DNA of 14,957 nucleotides, taken from contig QCWE01000010.1 in NCBI GenBank assembly GCA_003149555.1, forward strand, positions 1 to 14,957, given 5' to 3'. Below are positions 12,201 to 14,957 of this stretch, in pieces. Made by a program: the position numbers and the translations under genes. Source of the stretch: Candidatus Aquiluna sp. XM-24bin5. GTDB lineage: Bacteria > Actinomycetota > Actinomycetia > Actinomycetales > Microbacteriaceae. The notes beneath the pieces were generated by a model. It was not told the DNA's origin, ran no database searches, and saw nothing but the letters and a program-made list of their open reading frames with translations. Within the stretch, counting starts at the first letter, position 1, and every line of letters starts with the position of its first letter.

Positions 12201-12277
12201 GGGGCACGATCAAAATACGCGATGAAAAGCGTGGCGATCTGCTCTTGCGGGGTCATGGACGACAGGTTCAAAGCCAT
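293..12277 (-). CDS. Giant type I-secreted RTX/VCBS adhesin or S-layer-like exoprotein (3994 aa)
   Basis: The protein is Asp/Gly/Thr-rich and I see no cysteine, as usual for exported RTX proteins. The ATG has an AAGGAAG ribosome site 5 bases upstream and an in-frame TAA at 12296-12298, which fixes the start. Domains by residue: two DUF4214 motifs (about 14-56 and 78-120, each with a YW core); seven Ig/cadherin- or VCBS-like domains (203-876); S-layer-type beta modules with recurring GIE motifs (876-1130 and 1437-2170); RTX arrays (1130-1453, 2170-2420 and 3813-3850); a serralysin-C-like module (2416-2446); an EF-hand-like loop (DVNDDGVLNGQD, 2535-2546); VCBS domains (about 2620-3807); and a tail ending NMLVFDNDAPAGV. 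There is no Sec signal peptide, so export should be by a type I ABC system recognising the C-terminus. No such exporter is in the window. The likely role is calcium-stiffened attachment, biofilm matrix or surface layer; which one cannot be told from sequence. No catalytic domain was recognised. The frame is intact throughout. Confidence 0.93.
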   Translation of the reverse strand: MALNLSSMTPQEQIATLFIAYFDRAPAPSGLDYWVGRLNDGMSIAEIATSFASQPETLKLYPELGAANAATPTSNLALVTDIFNNLFGRDPAGGADNYWVQQLNNGADIGSIIINIASGAVGDDKTLLENKIEVGLDWSTEALIANIATVDNPLSEVVDGELNILDEEAYESAKTVLDSVTADPATVDAAKAATGDFIANYGNDAPIAANDTAAVNEDGVLDDGVISTAADPDGDVLTYSIAPGDAPANGTVVMNADGTYVYTPDADYNGTDTFTYTVTDPSGETDSATVTVTVAPQNDAPIAGSIQGGATEGGAVATVDLKDVTSDVDGDTLTYALVTSVDGLSIDASTGVVSLDPTVEAYDGLAQGETLQIVAGYSVSDGAKTVQGTVQFTVTGTNDAPVASASVRSVDEDGSVFGSVRATDVDGSADNLVYSVETGPSNGTVNMDADGAYIYNPAANFNGTDSFTYTVTDENGATDTQVVIINVAPVDDAPVAEDTFDEQIQEGEFAVGQFVATDIDSDPALIEYTLDKAVAGLILESDGAASFDAGDPAYEHLSAGETLVIETTYTVTSNGLTDKGSITITITGTNDDPVASLAFATVAEDGSVSGTVVATDVDNASEDLVYSVEAGNGPANGTLSMDADGTYTYTPDADFNGTDSFTYTVTDPDGGQATAVATITVTAVDDAPVASDATTSVNEDATISGQLVASDVDNDDAAIVYTLDTNVAGLTLNADGSWDFDASNSEYQSLAAGETQVVSTTYTATSNGKTDTGSIAITVTGTNDGPQAQALTVSGIENLEVVGRVQATDIDGDTLTFTVVDGSVQNGTVSMDAATGAFTFTPNPFFSGEASFEYTVSDGDLTSTETVTIDVADVVNVLTTGVDNIPLTGEGVEVVRGSTDTLNPGDRVSGSEEDIVSIGIDGNNPGSYSAFEIDGIGKFVVTNDGSNPVTFDMSSSSDIKTLASENSTNDVRFDFANMNDVAGSADQELNVEVRNLTNGVNFTLDVRDIDQGGDDIVHMLVVDSDDDMLDADTINIVADSQADGSTMTASGIEEVNLSTAGSTGSVRINDLNTYGVRTLNISTAVGLVIGDAAVAAGIENAISGTIETVDATGSTGSVTLSTVDSTTGMDVTGGDGDDVFELGATDDTVDGGAGDDTITASGGHNTVTGGTGDDVIVTGAGNDVIDLGEGDDFVNSGAGDDTITNDGGNNTVVSGDGDDTITLGNGNNDVNSGDGDDSITLGHGNNIVDAGEGANTITAGDGDNDITAGTGSDIITLGHGDNIVDAGDGTNTITAGDGDNDITSGGAGTDEITLGHGNNVVDAGDGTNIITAGDGVNEVFGGADEDSITLGGGGNLVEAGAGNDSVTTGDGIDGIDGGDGDDILSAGGGDDLIFGGAGADDIYGGAGADVIDTGDETDASDEFVDAGAGDDTVNTRGEQLTGADVLRGGADNDTLNITMANGATSPGSDGLDNVTGFETINLNDGNHTYTIAGGSAFDNDDTAVTIDASDVGKPGADSAYVDASALSRGITLLGGDGDDTFIGGEGADTIRGDGDSGNNNGGADSFDGNGGDDVFQFGDYELTGDDTIEGGTGYDKVVIIERAGNPVVLNSDFSGIEEIEVPEENITSPDDTTFTLNIEDSFDNAGDDTPRLFVNGGALLSSAIVVNHNDQSEDKATDVDIQVAGGAQNDTIRMGDALDAGDEIDGGLGDADILELGTTSDTSDADFTNVSNIEILKLTGNGAGTITLGQNAFDAGIKTVDASATLGLITIDASGFPGALTVIDGDGNGTIMGPNSAPMTLKMGLGNDTITTGSANDILEVDAGELTFDDVITDNGGVDSVVFQNGDAANAGGIDASVDLTNVTGIEEYTFATDGEGGSDDHDLVFRNGDIDTLTKITVDASPVTDADDSLSVTLEATVDVDYEFDITGTAGNDLFVKEGVNNNNLMISGADGDDILRIDAGELGANVLFDGGEGGETDGDALQLSGGAFTDDDFVSVVDGTVERLITVNGVQMNAVLGAEAASSGIGFIDMSDDGGSVLLDPAFTNDLEVVLGSAFDEFDASATDVTLTIHGAAADLNNDIIKGGSGPDDVINVTADNTTADVTQVSGIESYVVVEFGDADVGLTFADSSFTDVASGRLSVNAAALDDTDFEGGLTVNAGGVTGDRAFDIFGGTGQDFITTGSGNDVIDLGEGDDFADTGAGDDIITNDGGNNTVRSGDGDDVITLGDGFNDVDAGAGNDSITLGNGPNIVDAGEGQNTVLATDLGDTANDVDGDVEVYAGAGNDDIQLLTDGDHWIEAGDGANVIVAHDGDNTVVAGSGSDSITLGDGDNTVDAGDGNNDVLIGSGNNSVTTGSGVDVVTVGSDFVADGDLTQDDGDNVISTGGGADVVVSGDGNDEITGGGAADILTGGEGSDEFRYVSINDSRGLVRDTITDFVEGDDLIEIETQVIYEALSDRFLNGPNPQAIPADYNITTPMQLGLSLLNNAGTDNGGPGFALDGLDAQGAVSQNANDYKFDYILEVNGVQGWTKLWVDVNDDGVLNGQDLQIFLPGVASLTGDNDVVLIDTIAPDVNDEVLTLEEIRHTDGAATANGVNEIRGAFDEADADGAAADDEARSGVDDTTMEGQLNGTDSGGGPVTYTPDTVIGTYGTFTVLADGSYTYEAAATGAQQAAIEALDDGEHEMDTFTVTASDGYGNASTSTVTVNVTGADDAPIFDTAAVAATIIEDGATTNLTGDIDASDVDGDVLTFGLTGGTDVAPGVEAVEGTYGTLAINQDSGQYEYVQGATAAQAAAIQALAEGQSVSDTFTVELSDGDDAVVTQAFAVSLTGTNDAPNLTVTSANAASFVEDAGALEATFDLNVVDIDTNDDVDITHTATLHAATGTSGDPLNAASDVGFDVAAAEALLVSSGVLNNLAADAAAGTDFSYTFNSGSAQSFDFLSEGEILEIQYEITADDGLSTDTQVLTVTITGTNDAPIIDVVGTDANSGVATEDLPLGMNATLSITDLDVNDVVTTPTSVAVSVQRLDDNGLRNGVSTTIETILQNDIDNALFTVAPGTVIGDASQAETLTWTFDPNGSTFDALQFGDTLTLDYDVTVTDQYGSSETETVSVVINGVNDDVSISGYSNTTGSVQELVDASNQTVTVDGTLTLHDLDVGDLLTPDAISGAVNIVTTGATGRVLTSDAAFLAALGTSQASLVGLADNADVTFTPASTASNGGDVTFDWQYTNTADFDWLRAGETLTIAYDTTATDYLTSDTNVDELVVTIVGTNDALTDFVDNDILTVIEDGATTDTGSVTVRDQDVGDTIDFTVSNPATVVLNNTTLSVVDGAVQTDTLNDDDIDANVWAAANLTIASATSNGTDVSSVSTFDLNGADTQWLREDDVLTLSYEVDITDNQGSTITETVTVTVEGENDSFVIGGITNPANIVETDPQAQSIADQSGSFTVTDPDVGDVLDYDFGAATVTWYDDSNADITSTTTDYDTVFDTLGALANLDFGGTDLTAGTADAVSVDWDWSLNGTTVDLDFLDDGESIEVDYLVTVSDGTFSDTVTVNLTFTGTNDAPVIDTSTSGDSAAGAVTEGDFNSTAAEATGTLTVFDVDRTDVVSLQRITADVNTSSTFLTNGGTQTELDTATLDDATLATLLSIALPNDANTPTQVEWQFNTTAANQFDLLAEGETLVIDYTITVQDDNGVTDTQDVVITVTGTNDAPTLVVNRALVDGDSISLTASDPDLNDTLQLEVAVGGVQDIANNGSAQTDFDVEEQGAIKVTDLIVEDPYGAQGDSGYVLIEGTATGDTMSAVASGNGIYFGFGGDDDITGGAGQDIINGGEGADVMTGGDGDGVEDQFYFSDADFVDATGSVASSGVVEFDDGVDRILHFDDAAAGGINSTTANDRIILNADINGQQYTAGSFSSFGTIAITTDDTLDFVDGATAGVYQAQGTYDDTAGTFTFGTTGTDIDFLLIEGATAGTGVSLVGLNMLVFDNDAPAGV
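730..841 (-). repeat. Short RTX array 3 near the C-terminus
   Basis: Residues about 3813-3850 contain three or four canonical repeats (GFGGDDDITGGAGQDI, NGGEGADVMTGGDGDG) followed by DQFYFSD. All keep Asp at position 6, unlike much of arrays 1 and 2. A small canonical array just before the C-terminal secretion region is the usual arrangement in type I-secreted proteins, where calcium-driven folding follows export. Confidence 0.88.
855..4420 (-). repeat. C-terminal tandem of VCBS-type domains
   Basis: Eight full domains plus a ninth partial one. The first starts near residue 2620; later domain starts (NDAP, DDAP, NDDV, NDAL or NDSF) are at residues 2712, 2833, 2975, 3119, 3273, 3416, 3563 and 3710. 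Spacing is about 120-155 residues, longer than the N-terminal domains, with inserts before a conserved W-F/L-x-x-GE-L-x-I-x-Y core and TVTGT-like ends. VCBS domains are adhesive or structural units of large bacterial surface proteins (family knowledge). These copies are much more divergent from one another than the N-terminal set. Confidence 0.85.
4941..5032 (-). other. Internal serralysin-C-like / type I secretion-type module
   Basis: Residues about 2416-2446 read DEFRYVSINDS followed by DTITDFVEGDDLIEI. This is the pattern that normally follows the last RTX repeat and leads into the C-terminal secretion domain of serralysin-like RTX proteins. Here it lies about 1550 residues from the true C-terminus. 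A calcium-loop-like DVNDDGVLNGQD (residues 2535-2546, nt 4640-4675) follows. The simplest reading is that an RTX protein that once ended here was extended by fusion. Confidence 0.6.
5020..5770 (-). repeat. RTX nonapeptide array 2
   Basis: Residues about 2170-2420 form a second RTX array, from DIFGGTGQDF to GGEGSDEF. Its first 79 residues (from 2182, nt 5498-5734) match residues 1178-1256 of array 1 (nt 8510-8746) at about 63 of 79 positions by eye. Asn-type repeats recur, for example LGDGDNTVD, AGDGNNDVL and IGSGNNSVT followed by the Asp-type TGSGVDVVT. Confidence 0.9.
7920..8890 (-). repeat. RTX nonapeptide array 1
   Basis: Residues about 1130-1453 are back-to-back glycine/aspartate nonapeptides of the RTX type (GGxGxDxUx), beginning GGDGDDVFELG and ending near GGADNDTLN. 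RTX arrays fold into a beta-roll when calcium is bound outside the cell. Here many repeats carry Asn instead of the calcium-binding Asp at position 6 (for example LGHGNNIVD), and the array contains a 36-residue higher-order repeat. Confidence 0.92.
8243..8569 (-). repeat. Three tandem 36/37-residue higher-order RTX units
   Basis: Residues 1237-1272, 1273-1309 and 1310-1345 are three copies of the same four-nonapeptide block. Each begins DxITLGHG, continues DAGxGxN and ITAGDGxN, and ends with a nonapeptide that keeps Asp. The DNA repeats at 108, 111 and 108 bases, with matching stretches such as GTCTACGATGTT. The pattern points to recent tandem duplication of a two-turn beta-roll block. Copy number at such loci can vary between strains. 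Confidence 0.85.
9650..11671 (-). repeat. Seven tandem Ig/cadherin-like and VCBS-like domains alternating A-B-A-B-A-B-A
   Basis: Domain starts are marked by NDAP or DDAP motifs at about residues 203, 298, 398, 491, 590, 685 and 783. Odd-numbered domains (type A) carry NGTDSFTYTVTD and an M-ADG-Y-Y-P core. Even-numbered domains (type B) carry an L-AGET stretch and end in TVTGTND or TITGTND. The true unit is therefore an A-B pair of about 190 residues, not a single domain. Such tandems form extended stalks in large adhesins, with Asp-rich linkers that bind calcium (family knowledge). The last A domain is the most divergent. Confidence 0.85.
11920..12238 (-). other. Two DUF4214 motifs at the adhesin N-terminus
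   Basis: Residues 14-56 and 78-120 are two divergent copies of the same helical motif. Both have a phenylalanine-rich first helix followed by FDRAP or FGRDP, then a DYWV or NYWV core, then a hydrophobic helix with a small-residue end. DUF4214 is common at the ends of alphaproteobacterial RTX exoproteins. By loose analogy with the helical N-terminal lipopolysaccharide-binding domain of the Caulobacter S-layer protein RsaA, it may hold the protein on the cell surface. That role is inference only. Confidence 0.75.
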
Positions 12278-12717
12278 ATTTTCTTCCTTTGGTGCTTAGG
12301 CGACACAGCCTAATGGTGCGCGCAAATACTGCTTATCCGCTTCACGGACGGACTTAGTTTGCTCAATACACAGATATCGTCACTCAAACAACAGTATTTG
12401 TAGCGCAGATTTAATACCCTTTCGAAAAATTGGATTAACATTGATTTTAAACGATTTTTATGTGCCCCTTAGAGCACACTAACTTAGACGTTCCGGGCTC
12501 CTAGGGATCACGGACGGTCGCAATTTCGAGGGGGAAAGGATTCTGGGCGAAGATCAACACTCCACAACAAGCATGATTACATGCCCTTCAGAGGCAACAC
12601 ATATATAAGGATTTTAGACCGGAAGCACCAAGTCCAGACCACTTGATGTCGACAAGCAAGGGCCACCACAACTCTTATGATCAATGGCGTCAGCTATGAA
12701 AGCGTTGCTGCGTGGCG
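12278..12717. other. 440-base leader/intergenic region upstream of the adhesin gene
   Basis: I see no convincing gene on either strand. A 6-bp inverted repeat, TTAGGC and GCCTAA around a 6-base loop (12296-12313), sits just upstream of the ribosome site and could form a small leader hairpin. An AT-rich island spans about 12411-12462 and is followed by an imperfect stem, TGTGCCCCTTAGAGCACA (12461-12478). TCACGGACGG occurs twice, at 12342-12351 and 12508-12517. A weak minus-strand promoter candidate is TTGGTG (12626-12631) with an 18-base spacer to TATATA (12602-12607), which would give a leader of about 320 bases. These are observations; only the leader position itself is firm. Confidence 0.4.
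12283..12289 (-). promoter_or_regulatory. Ribosome binding site of the adhesin gene
   Basis: The minus strand reads AAGGAAG followed by five bases (AAAAT) and then the ATG at 12277. It is a good Shine-Dalgarno match and supports the chosen start. Confidence 0.8.
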
Positions 12718-13635
12718 TTAAATTGGCAAAATCGCACATGTGTTGCCGTGTGAACCAAGGGCAACATGTCGCGTGAAGCGCTCGTGGACAGGATCAAAGA
12801 AGGTCAGCATGGAAGTCCCATCCATGCGCCCAGCACGCTCTTCGCTCCTTAAGCCGTAACTGATCGCAAGCATGTTCTCAGAAACAGCCAGGCCCCTTGG
12901 AAAGGGCGTCCCAGCTGGATTTTCAATAGAAAATCGTCGTTTTGCGCCAGAGCTTGGGTCTATCCGAACAAGTGCTGAGCCCCCACTGTCTAGACTCCAC
13001 AGAACATCATCTACAGCCAAAATATCATGACAGCATGAACCAATATCTTCATAGCACGTGATAAGTTGCGCCTTGCCCCGTCTCGCTTTTGACAATGACA
13101 GGCGTAACGCAAAACTAGGCTGATCCCAGTTGTGAGCTAAAACGAGCAGGCTGTCCCCGCACACACTCACAGAGTTAAAATGATAAGCATCTCGGCTGCG
13201 GACGTCGCGCTTTTGCAAGTGTTCCGGTATCACACTCGCCAAATCGAGTGCCTGAGCGCTGCCACCCCAGACCGGCTGCCTCAAAAGAAATGGGTACCTC
13301 CCTGAAGTGACATAAAGGCTTTGACGGTCAAAAGTAATCTGATGGAGATCATCGAATTTCTTGGACCCATACCATACTGGGGTCCGGAGCAATCCCCCAC
13401 CAGGCACTTGTAGGTACAGCCTGATAGCGTTTTGAGGCGCGTTAGGCGTTACCAAATTTTTATCGATGTCCAAATTGCGCTCCGCAACGAACACAACATT
13501 CGCGGCGTGGGCGAGGCCGAAGTATATGCCATACCCATCGCTAATCACGTCACAGCTTTGAAGCTCTCCGTCCAACGTGAGCGTGACCTTCAACAAGCGC
13601 CTGAACGTGGAAATCAAAAATTTGTGCATGGTCAT
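12718..13635 (-). CDS. Beta-propeller-like protein of unknown function (305 aa)
   Basis: I do not recognise a named gene. The protein shows four to six loosely repeating blade-like stretches: a hydrophobic strand, then a turn, then a strand ending in Asp, as in LAVDDVLWSLDSG, GLAVSENMLAISYG and MLTFFDPVHERF. Conserved-looking motifs are YHFNSV (about 147-152), CCHDILAVDD, WSLDSGGSALVRIDP and FPRGLAV. This resembles uncharacterised propeller families such as DUF4915/TIGR03032 in pattern, but that link is a guess. There is no signal peptide or membrane segment, although the first 15 residues are basic and hydrophobic. An in-frame TGA at 13660-13662 with no GTG or TTG after it limits the start to the ATG at 13635 or the one two codons on; the ribosome site is weak. 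It lies upstream of the adhesin in the same orientation, 440 bases away, and is divergent from parA. Confidence 0.75.
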   Translation of the reverse strand: MTMHKFLISTFRRLLKVTLTLDGELQSCDVISDGYGIYFGLAHAANVVFVAERNLDIDKNLVTPNAPQNAIRLYLQVPGGGLLRTPVWYGSKKFDDLHQITFDRQSLYVTSGRYPFLLRQPVWGGSAQALDLASVIPEHLQKRDVRSRDAYHFNSVSVCGDSLLVLAHNWDQPSFALRLSLSKARRGKAQLITCYEDIGSCCHDILAVDDVLWSLDSGGSALVRIDPSSGAKRRFSIENPAGTPFPRGLAVSENMLAISYGLRSEERAGRMDGTSMLTFFDPVHERFTRHVALGSHGNTCAILPI

Positions 13636-13721
13636 AATGGCAGCCCAATCGCCTGAAAGTCAAACAACAGCGGTCAATCAGCTCCCCCGTGTAGTCAACT
13701 CCAATGTTGATCGTTGCTATG

Positions 13722-13735
13722 ACCCAATTTTGGGT
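13722..13735. promoter_or_regulatory. Short inverted repeat, possible operator
   Basis: ACCCAATTTTGGGT has perfect 6-bp arms around a 2-base centre. It lies between the divergent propeller and parA genes, about 87 bases upstream of the propeller start, where a regulator of that gene could bind. It could be chance in a 300-base region. Confidence 0.25.
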
Positions 13736-13812
13736 GTGGCGCGAGAGGACCCCTGCAAGAGGAAGAGCGAACCGCCAGAGGTGGCTGAAACGTGTATGAC
13801 CCATACAAATTT

Positions 13813-13914
13813 TTCCGGTGATTTAAATTACCGGATATTTGTTAAAACCGGATTTTTACATATACCAGATATTTTTATTCACTGGATATTTGAATAAATC
13901 CGGTTTATTTTTAA
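13813..13914. repeat. Iteron-like array: four 17-bp direct repeats with inverted flanking copies
   Basis: Four units begin exactly 17 bases apart at 13830, 13847, 13864 and 13881: ACCGGATATTT, ACCGGATTTTT, ACCAGATATTT and ACTGGATATTT. Each differs from the consensus ACCGGATATTT by at most one base, and the rest of each unit is AT-rich. Inverted TCCGGT cores flank the run at 13814-13819 and 13899-13904, roughly in register. The array ends about 28 bases before the parA ATG and must overlap its promoter. The most likely role is centromere plus operator for the small DNA-binding protein downstream, as in other ParA/ribbon-helix-helix systems. Replication-initiator iterons are the alternative, since 17 bp is a normal iteron length. 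Confidence 0.8.
13814..13835. promoter_or_regulatory. 22-bp near-perfect palindrome at the left end of the array
   Basis: TCCGGT and ACCGGA arms enclose a TTTAAA centre. Ten of the eleven base pairs are complementary and the one mismatch is G opposite T. It is built from the inverted flanking core and the first direct repeat, so it may be the highest-affinity nucleation site for the array-binding protein. Confidence 0.55.
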
Positions 13915-13942
13915 AAGTGGCACAAGATGAAGCGAGAATTTC

Positions 13943-14602
13943 ATGCCCACTATCGTGATAGCCTCCCCAAAGGGTGGCGCTGGAAAATCCACAGCGGCCG
14001 TCTTGCTCGGAACAGAGTTGGCCCATGAAGGGGTGCCAGTGACAATGCTAGACTGCGACCCCAACAAGTCCCTTACATTGTGGGCACAACAAGCCGAGCT
14101 CCCACCAAGAATTCGCGTTCTATCCGACGTTACGGAGTCAAATGTTGTGCGCACAATCAAAGGCCACGACAGTGATGGACAGATTGTCATTGTGGATTTG
14201 GAAGGGGTCGCGTCACGACTTGTGTCCCGAGCGATCAGTCAAGCTGACCTAGTCCTAACACCAATGCGGGCAACAACCCTCGACGCCACTATCGGCGCAC
14301 GAGCACTACAGCTCATAGCAGAAGAAGAGGAGGCATTGGACCGTAATATTCCACATGCCGTCGTTTTCACTATGACAAAGGCCATTCAATCCAAACAACA
14401 CAGAGGCATCGAGTTGTCGTTGCGTGAGCAGGGCGTGGATATAATCGAGCCTGCTCTTATGGAGCGTGCAGCGTTTTCAGGAGTGTTTGCTTTTGGTGGG
14501 GATCTTTATTCCATGCCGGAGCAGGGCAACATGAGCAATGCAAAAGCCAATGCTAAGGCCTTTGCAAAACAAGTGTATAAACGCCTCGTCGAGGATGATT
14601 AA
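13943..14602 (+). CDS. parA: Short ParA-family partition ATPase (219 aa)
   Basis: ParA proteins are ATP-dependent dimers that bind non-specific DNA and move replicons apart together with a centromere-binding partner. Visible motifs are the deviant Walker A KGGAGKST (10-17, with both the signature Lys10 and Lys15), the A' motif LDCDPNKSLTLW (36-47) and Walker B IVIVDLEG (81-88). There is no N-terminal helix-turn-helix extension, so this is the short (type Ib, VirC1-like) class, and 219 residues is normal for it. The C-terminal LMERAAFSGVFAFGG resembles the ends of plasmid-borne alphaproteobacterial ParA/VirC1 proteins. An in-frame TGA at 13928-13930 leaves ATG 13943 as the start; the ribosome site (GAG, 6 bases upstream) is weak. 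The upstream 17-bp array suggests autoregulation by the partner protein encoded one base downstream. Confidence 0.93.
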   Translation: MPTIVIASPKGGAGKSTAAVLLGTELAHEGVPVTMLDCDPNKSLTLWAQQAELPPRIRVLSDVTESNVVRTIKGHDSDGQIVIVDLEGVASRLVSRAISQADLVLTPMRATTLDATIGARALQLIAEEEEALDRNIPHAVVFTMTKAIQSKQHRGIELSLREQGVDIIEPALMERAAFSGVFAFGGDLYSMPEQGNMSNAKANAKAFAKQVYKRLVEDD

Positions 14603-14603
14603 T

Positions 14604-14906
14604 ATGTCGGAAAATAATCCGTTTGGAATTTCAATCGCACCATCCAAACTTCGCAGCAAAGCGAAAGATACAAGCGCCAATAACGTCGCACGCGCCGATG
14701 CTGCGGCTGAGAAACATGGCTTTGTAGACCGCACTCCTAAAAAGAAACGCGGTCGCAAGCCCAGTCCCCGCACAGGCCAAGTACATGCCAAGGTTATGCC
14801 AGAGGTTGCCCAGGACATCGCAGCAGAAGCCAAATATCGCGGAGTACAGCAGGGTGTTGTGATCGAAGAGGCCTGGGCCCTCTACAAGAAGGAGAAAGGC
14901 ATCTGA
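14604..14906 (+). CDS. Small basic ribbon-helix-helix partition partner (ParB-like, 100 aa)
   Basis: It starts one base after the parA stop, with GAGG nine bases upstream (14591-14594). That spacing favours this ATG over the in-frame ATG at 14595, which lies directly against the GAGG. The likely fold is a disordered N-terminus (1-45), a very basic linker KKKRGRKPSPR (46-56) containing an AT-hook-like RGRKP, and then a ribbon-helix-helix domain: strand VHAKVMP (60-66), helix EVAQDIAAEAKYRGV (67-81) and helix QQGVVIEEAWALYKK (82-96). Position, size and fold match centromere-binding partners of short ParA proteins. It should bind the array at 13813-13914, both segregating the replicon and repressing its own operon (inference). 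It has no sequence features of the classical large ParB. Confidence 0.82.
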   Translation: MSENNPFGISIAPSKLRSKAKDTSANNVARADAAAEKHGFVDRTPKKKRGRKPSPRTGQVHAKVMPEVAQDIAAEAKYRGVQQGVVIEEAWALYKKEKGI

Positions 14907-14957
14907 GCGCCGTCATAACTACCTGAAACATTGTGCGTGAGTACATAACGTGCAGGG

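Noticed and set aside
11662..12277. Possible LapG-type di-alanine cleavage site near the adhesin N-terminus
   Set aside because: Alanine pairs occur (GAANAAT, DAAKAATG), but none matches the TAAG or PAAG form and no LapD/LapG genes are present in the window.
12461..12478. Imperfect hairpin as a terminator for the propeller gene
   Set aside because: It lies about 240 bases past that stop, the stem is short with wobble pairs, and it is followed by an A-rich rather than a U-rich run on the minus strand.
13432..13897. Small plus-strand frames across the propeller start and the repeat array
   Set aside because: They overlap the minus-strand gene or run through the iteron-like array, lack ribosome sites and show no protein-like composition.
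14538..14603. Longer start for the small partner gene overlapping the parA end
   Set aside because: The extension has no ribosome site and would encode residues unlike the rest. The ATG at 14604 has GAGG at nine bases and follows the parA stop by one base.

Overview
The window reads as an accessory region of an alphaproteobacterium, most likely a marine Rhodobacterales (Roseobacter-type) replicon and quite possibly a plasmid. This is inferred from gene content alone: an N-terminal DUF4214 pair on a giant RTX/VCBS exoprotein, and a short ParA followed by a small basic ribbon-helix-helix protein behind an iteron-like repeat array. No rRNA, tRNA, CRISPR array or core housekeeping gene was seen.

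Layout. (1) Positions 1-243 hold a short reading-frame tail that resembles the C-terminus of an IS66-type transposase, with a possible element end near 171. This is tentative. (2) Positions 244-274 form a perfect 14-bp stem hairpin just past the giant gene and are its likely terminator. (3) Positions 293-12277 (minus) are one uninterrupted 3994-residue gene for a calcium-binding, type I-secreted adhesin or S-layer-like exoprotein of about 400 kDa. It fills 80% of the window. Its order from the N-terminus is: two DUF4214 motifs; seven alternating Ig/cadherin-like and VCBS-like domains; S-layer-type beta modules interleaved with two RTX arrays; an internal serralysin-C-like module and an EF-hand-like loop; eight further VCBS domains plus a ninth, partial one; a last small RTX array; and a hydrophobic C-terminal tail. 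(4) Positions 12278-12717 are a 440-base leader/intergenic stretch with no convincing gene. (5) Positions 12718-13635 (minus) encode a 305-residue protein of unknown function that looks like a beta-propeller. (6) Positions 13636-13942 are a divergent control region. It holds four exact-pitch 17-bp direct repeats flanked by inverted copies, a 22-bp near-palindrome and a separate small inverted repeat. (7) Positions 13943-14906 (plus) are a two-gene partition cassette, parA plus a 100-residue DNA-binding partner, separated by one base. The last 51 bases after it hold no recognisable feature.

How the parts may work together. The parA pair and its upstream array look like a self-contained segregation cassette in which the small protein binds the array as centromere and operator. 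The giant protein should be exported by a type I ABC system that is not in this window and act at or outside the cell surface in attachment or biofilm. The propeller protein is transcribed in the same direction upstream of it, but the 440-base gap means a shared operon is unproven. The most notable signals are the periodic Asp-to-Asn substitution in the RTX array, the internal copy of a normally terminal secretion-type module, the 79-residue duplication 1004 codons apart, and the 17-bp repeat array.
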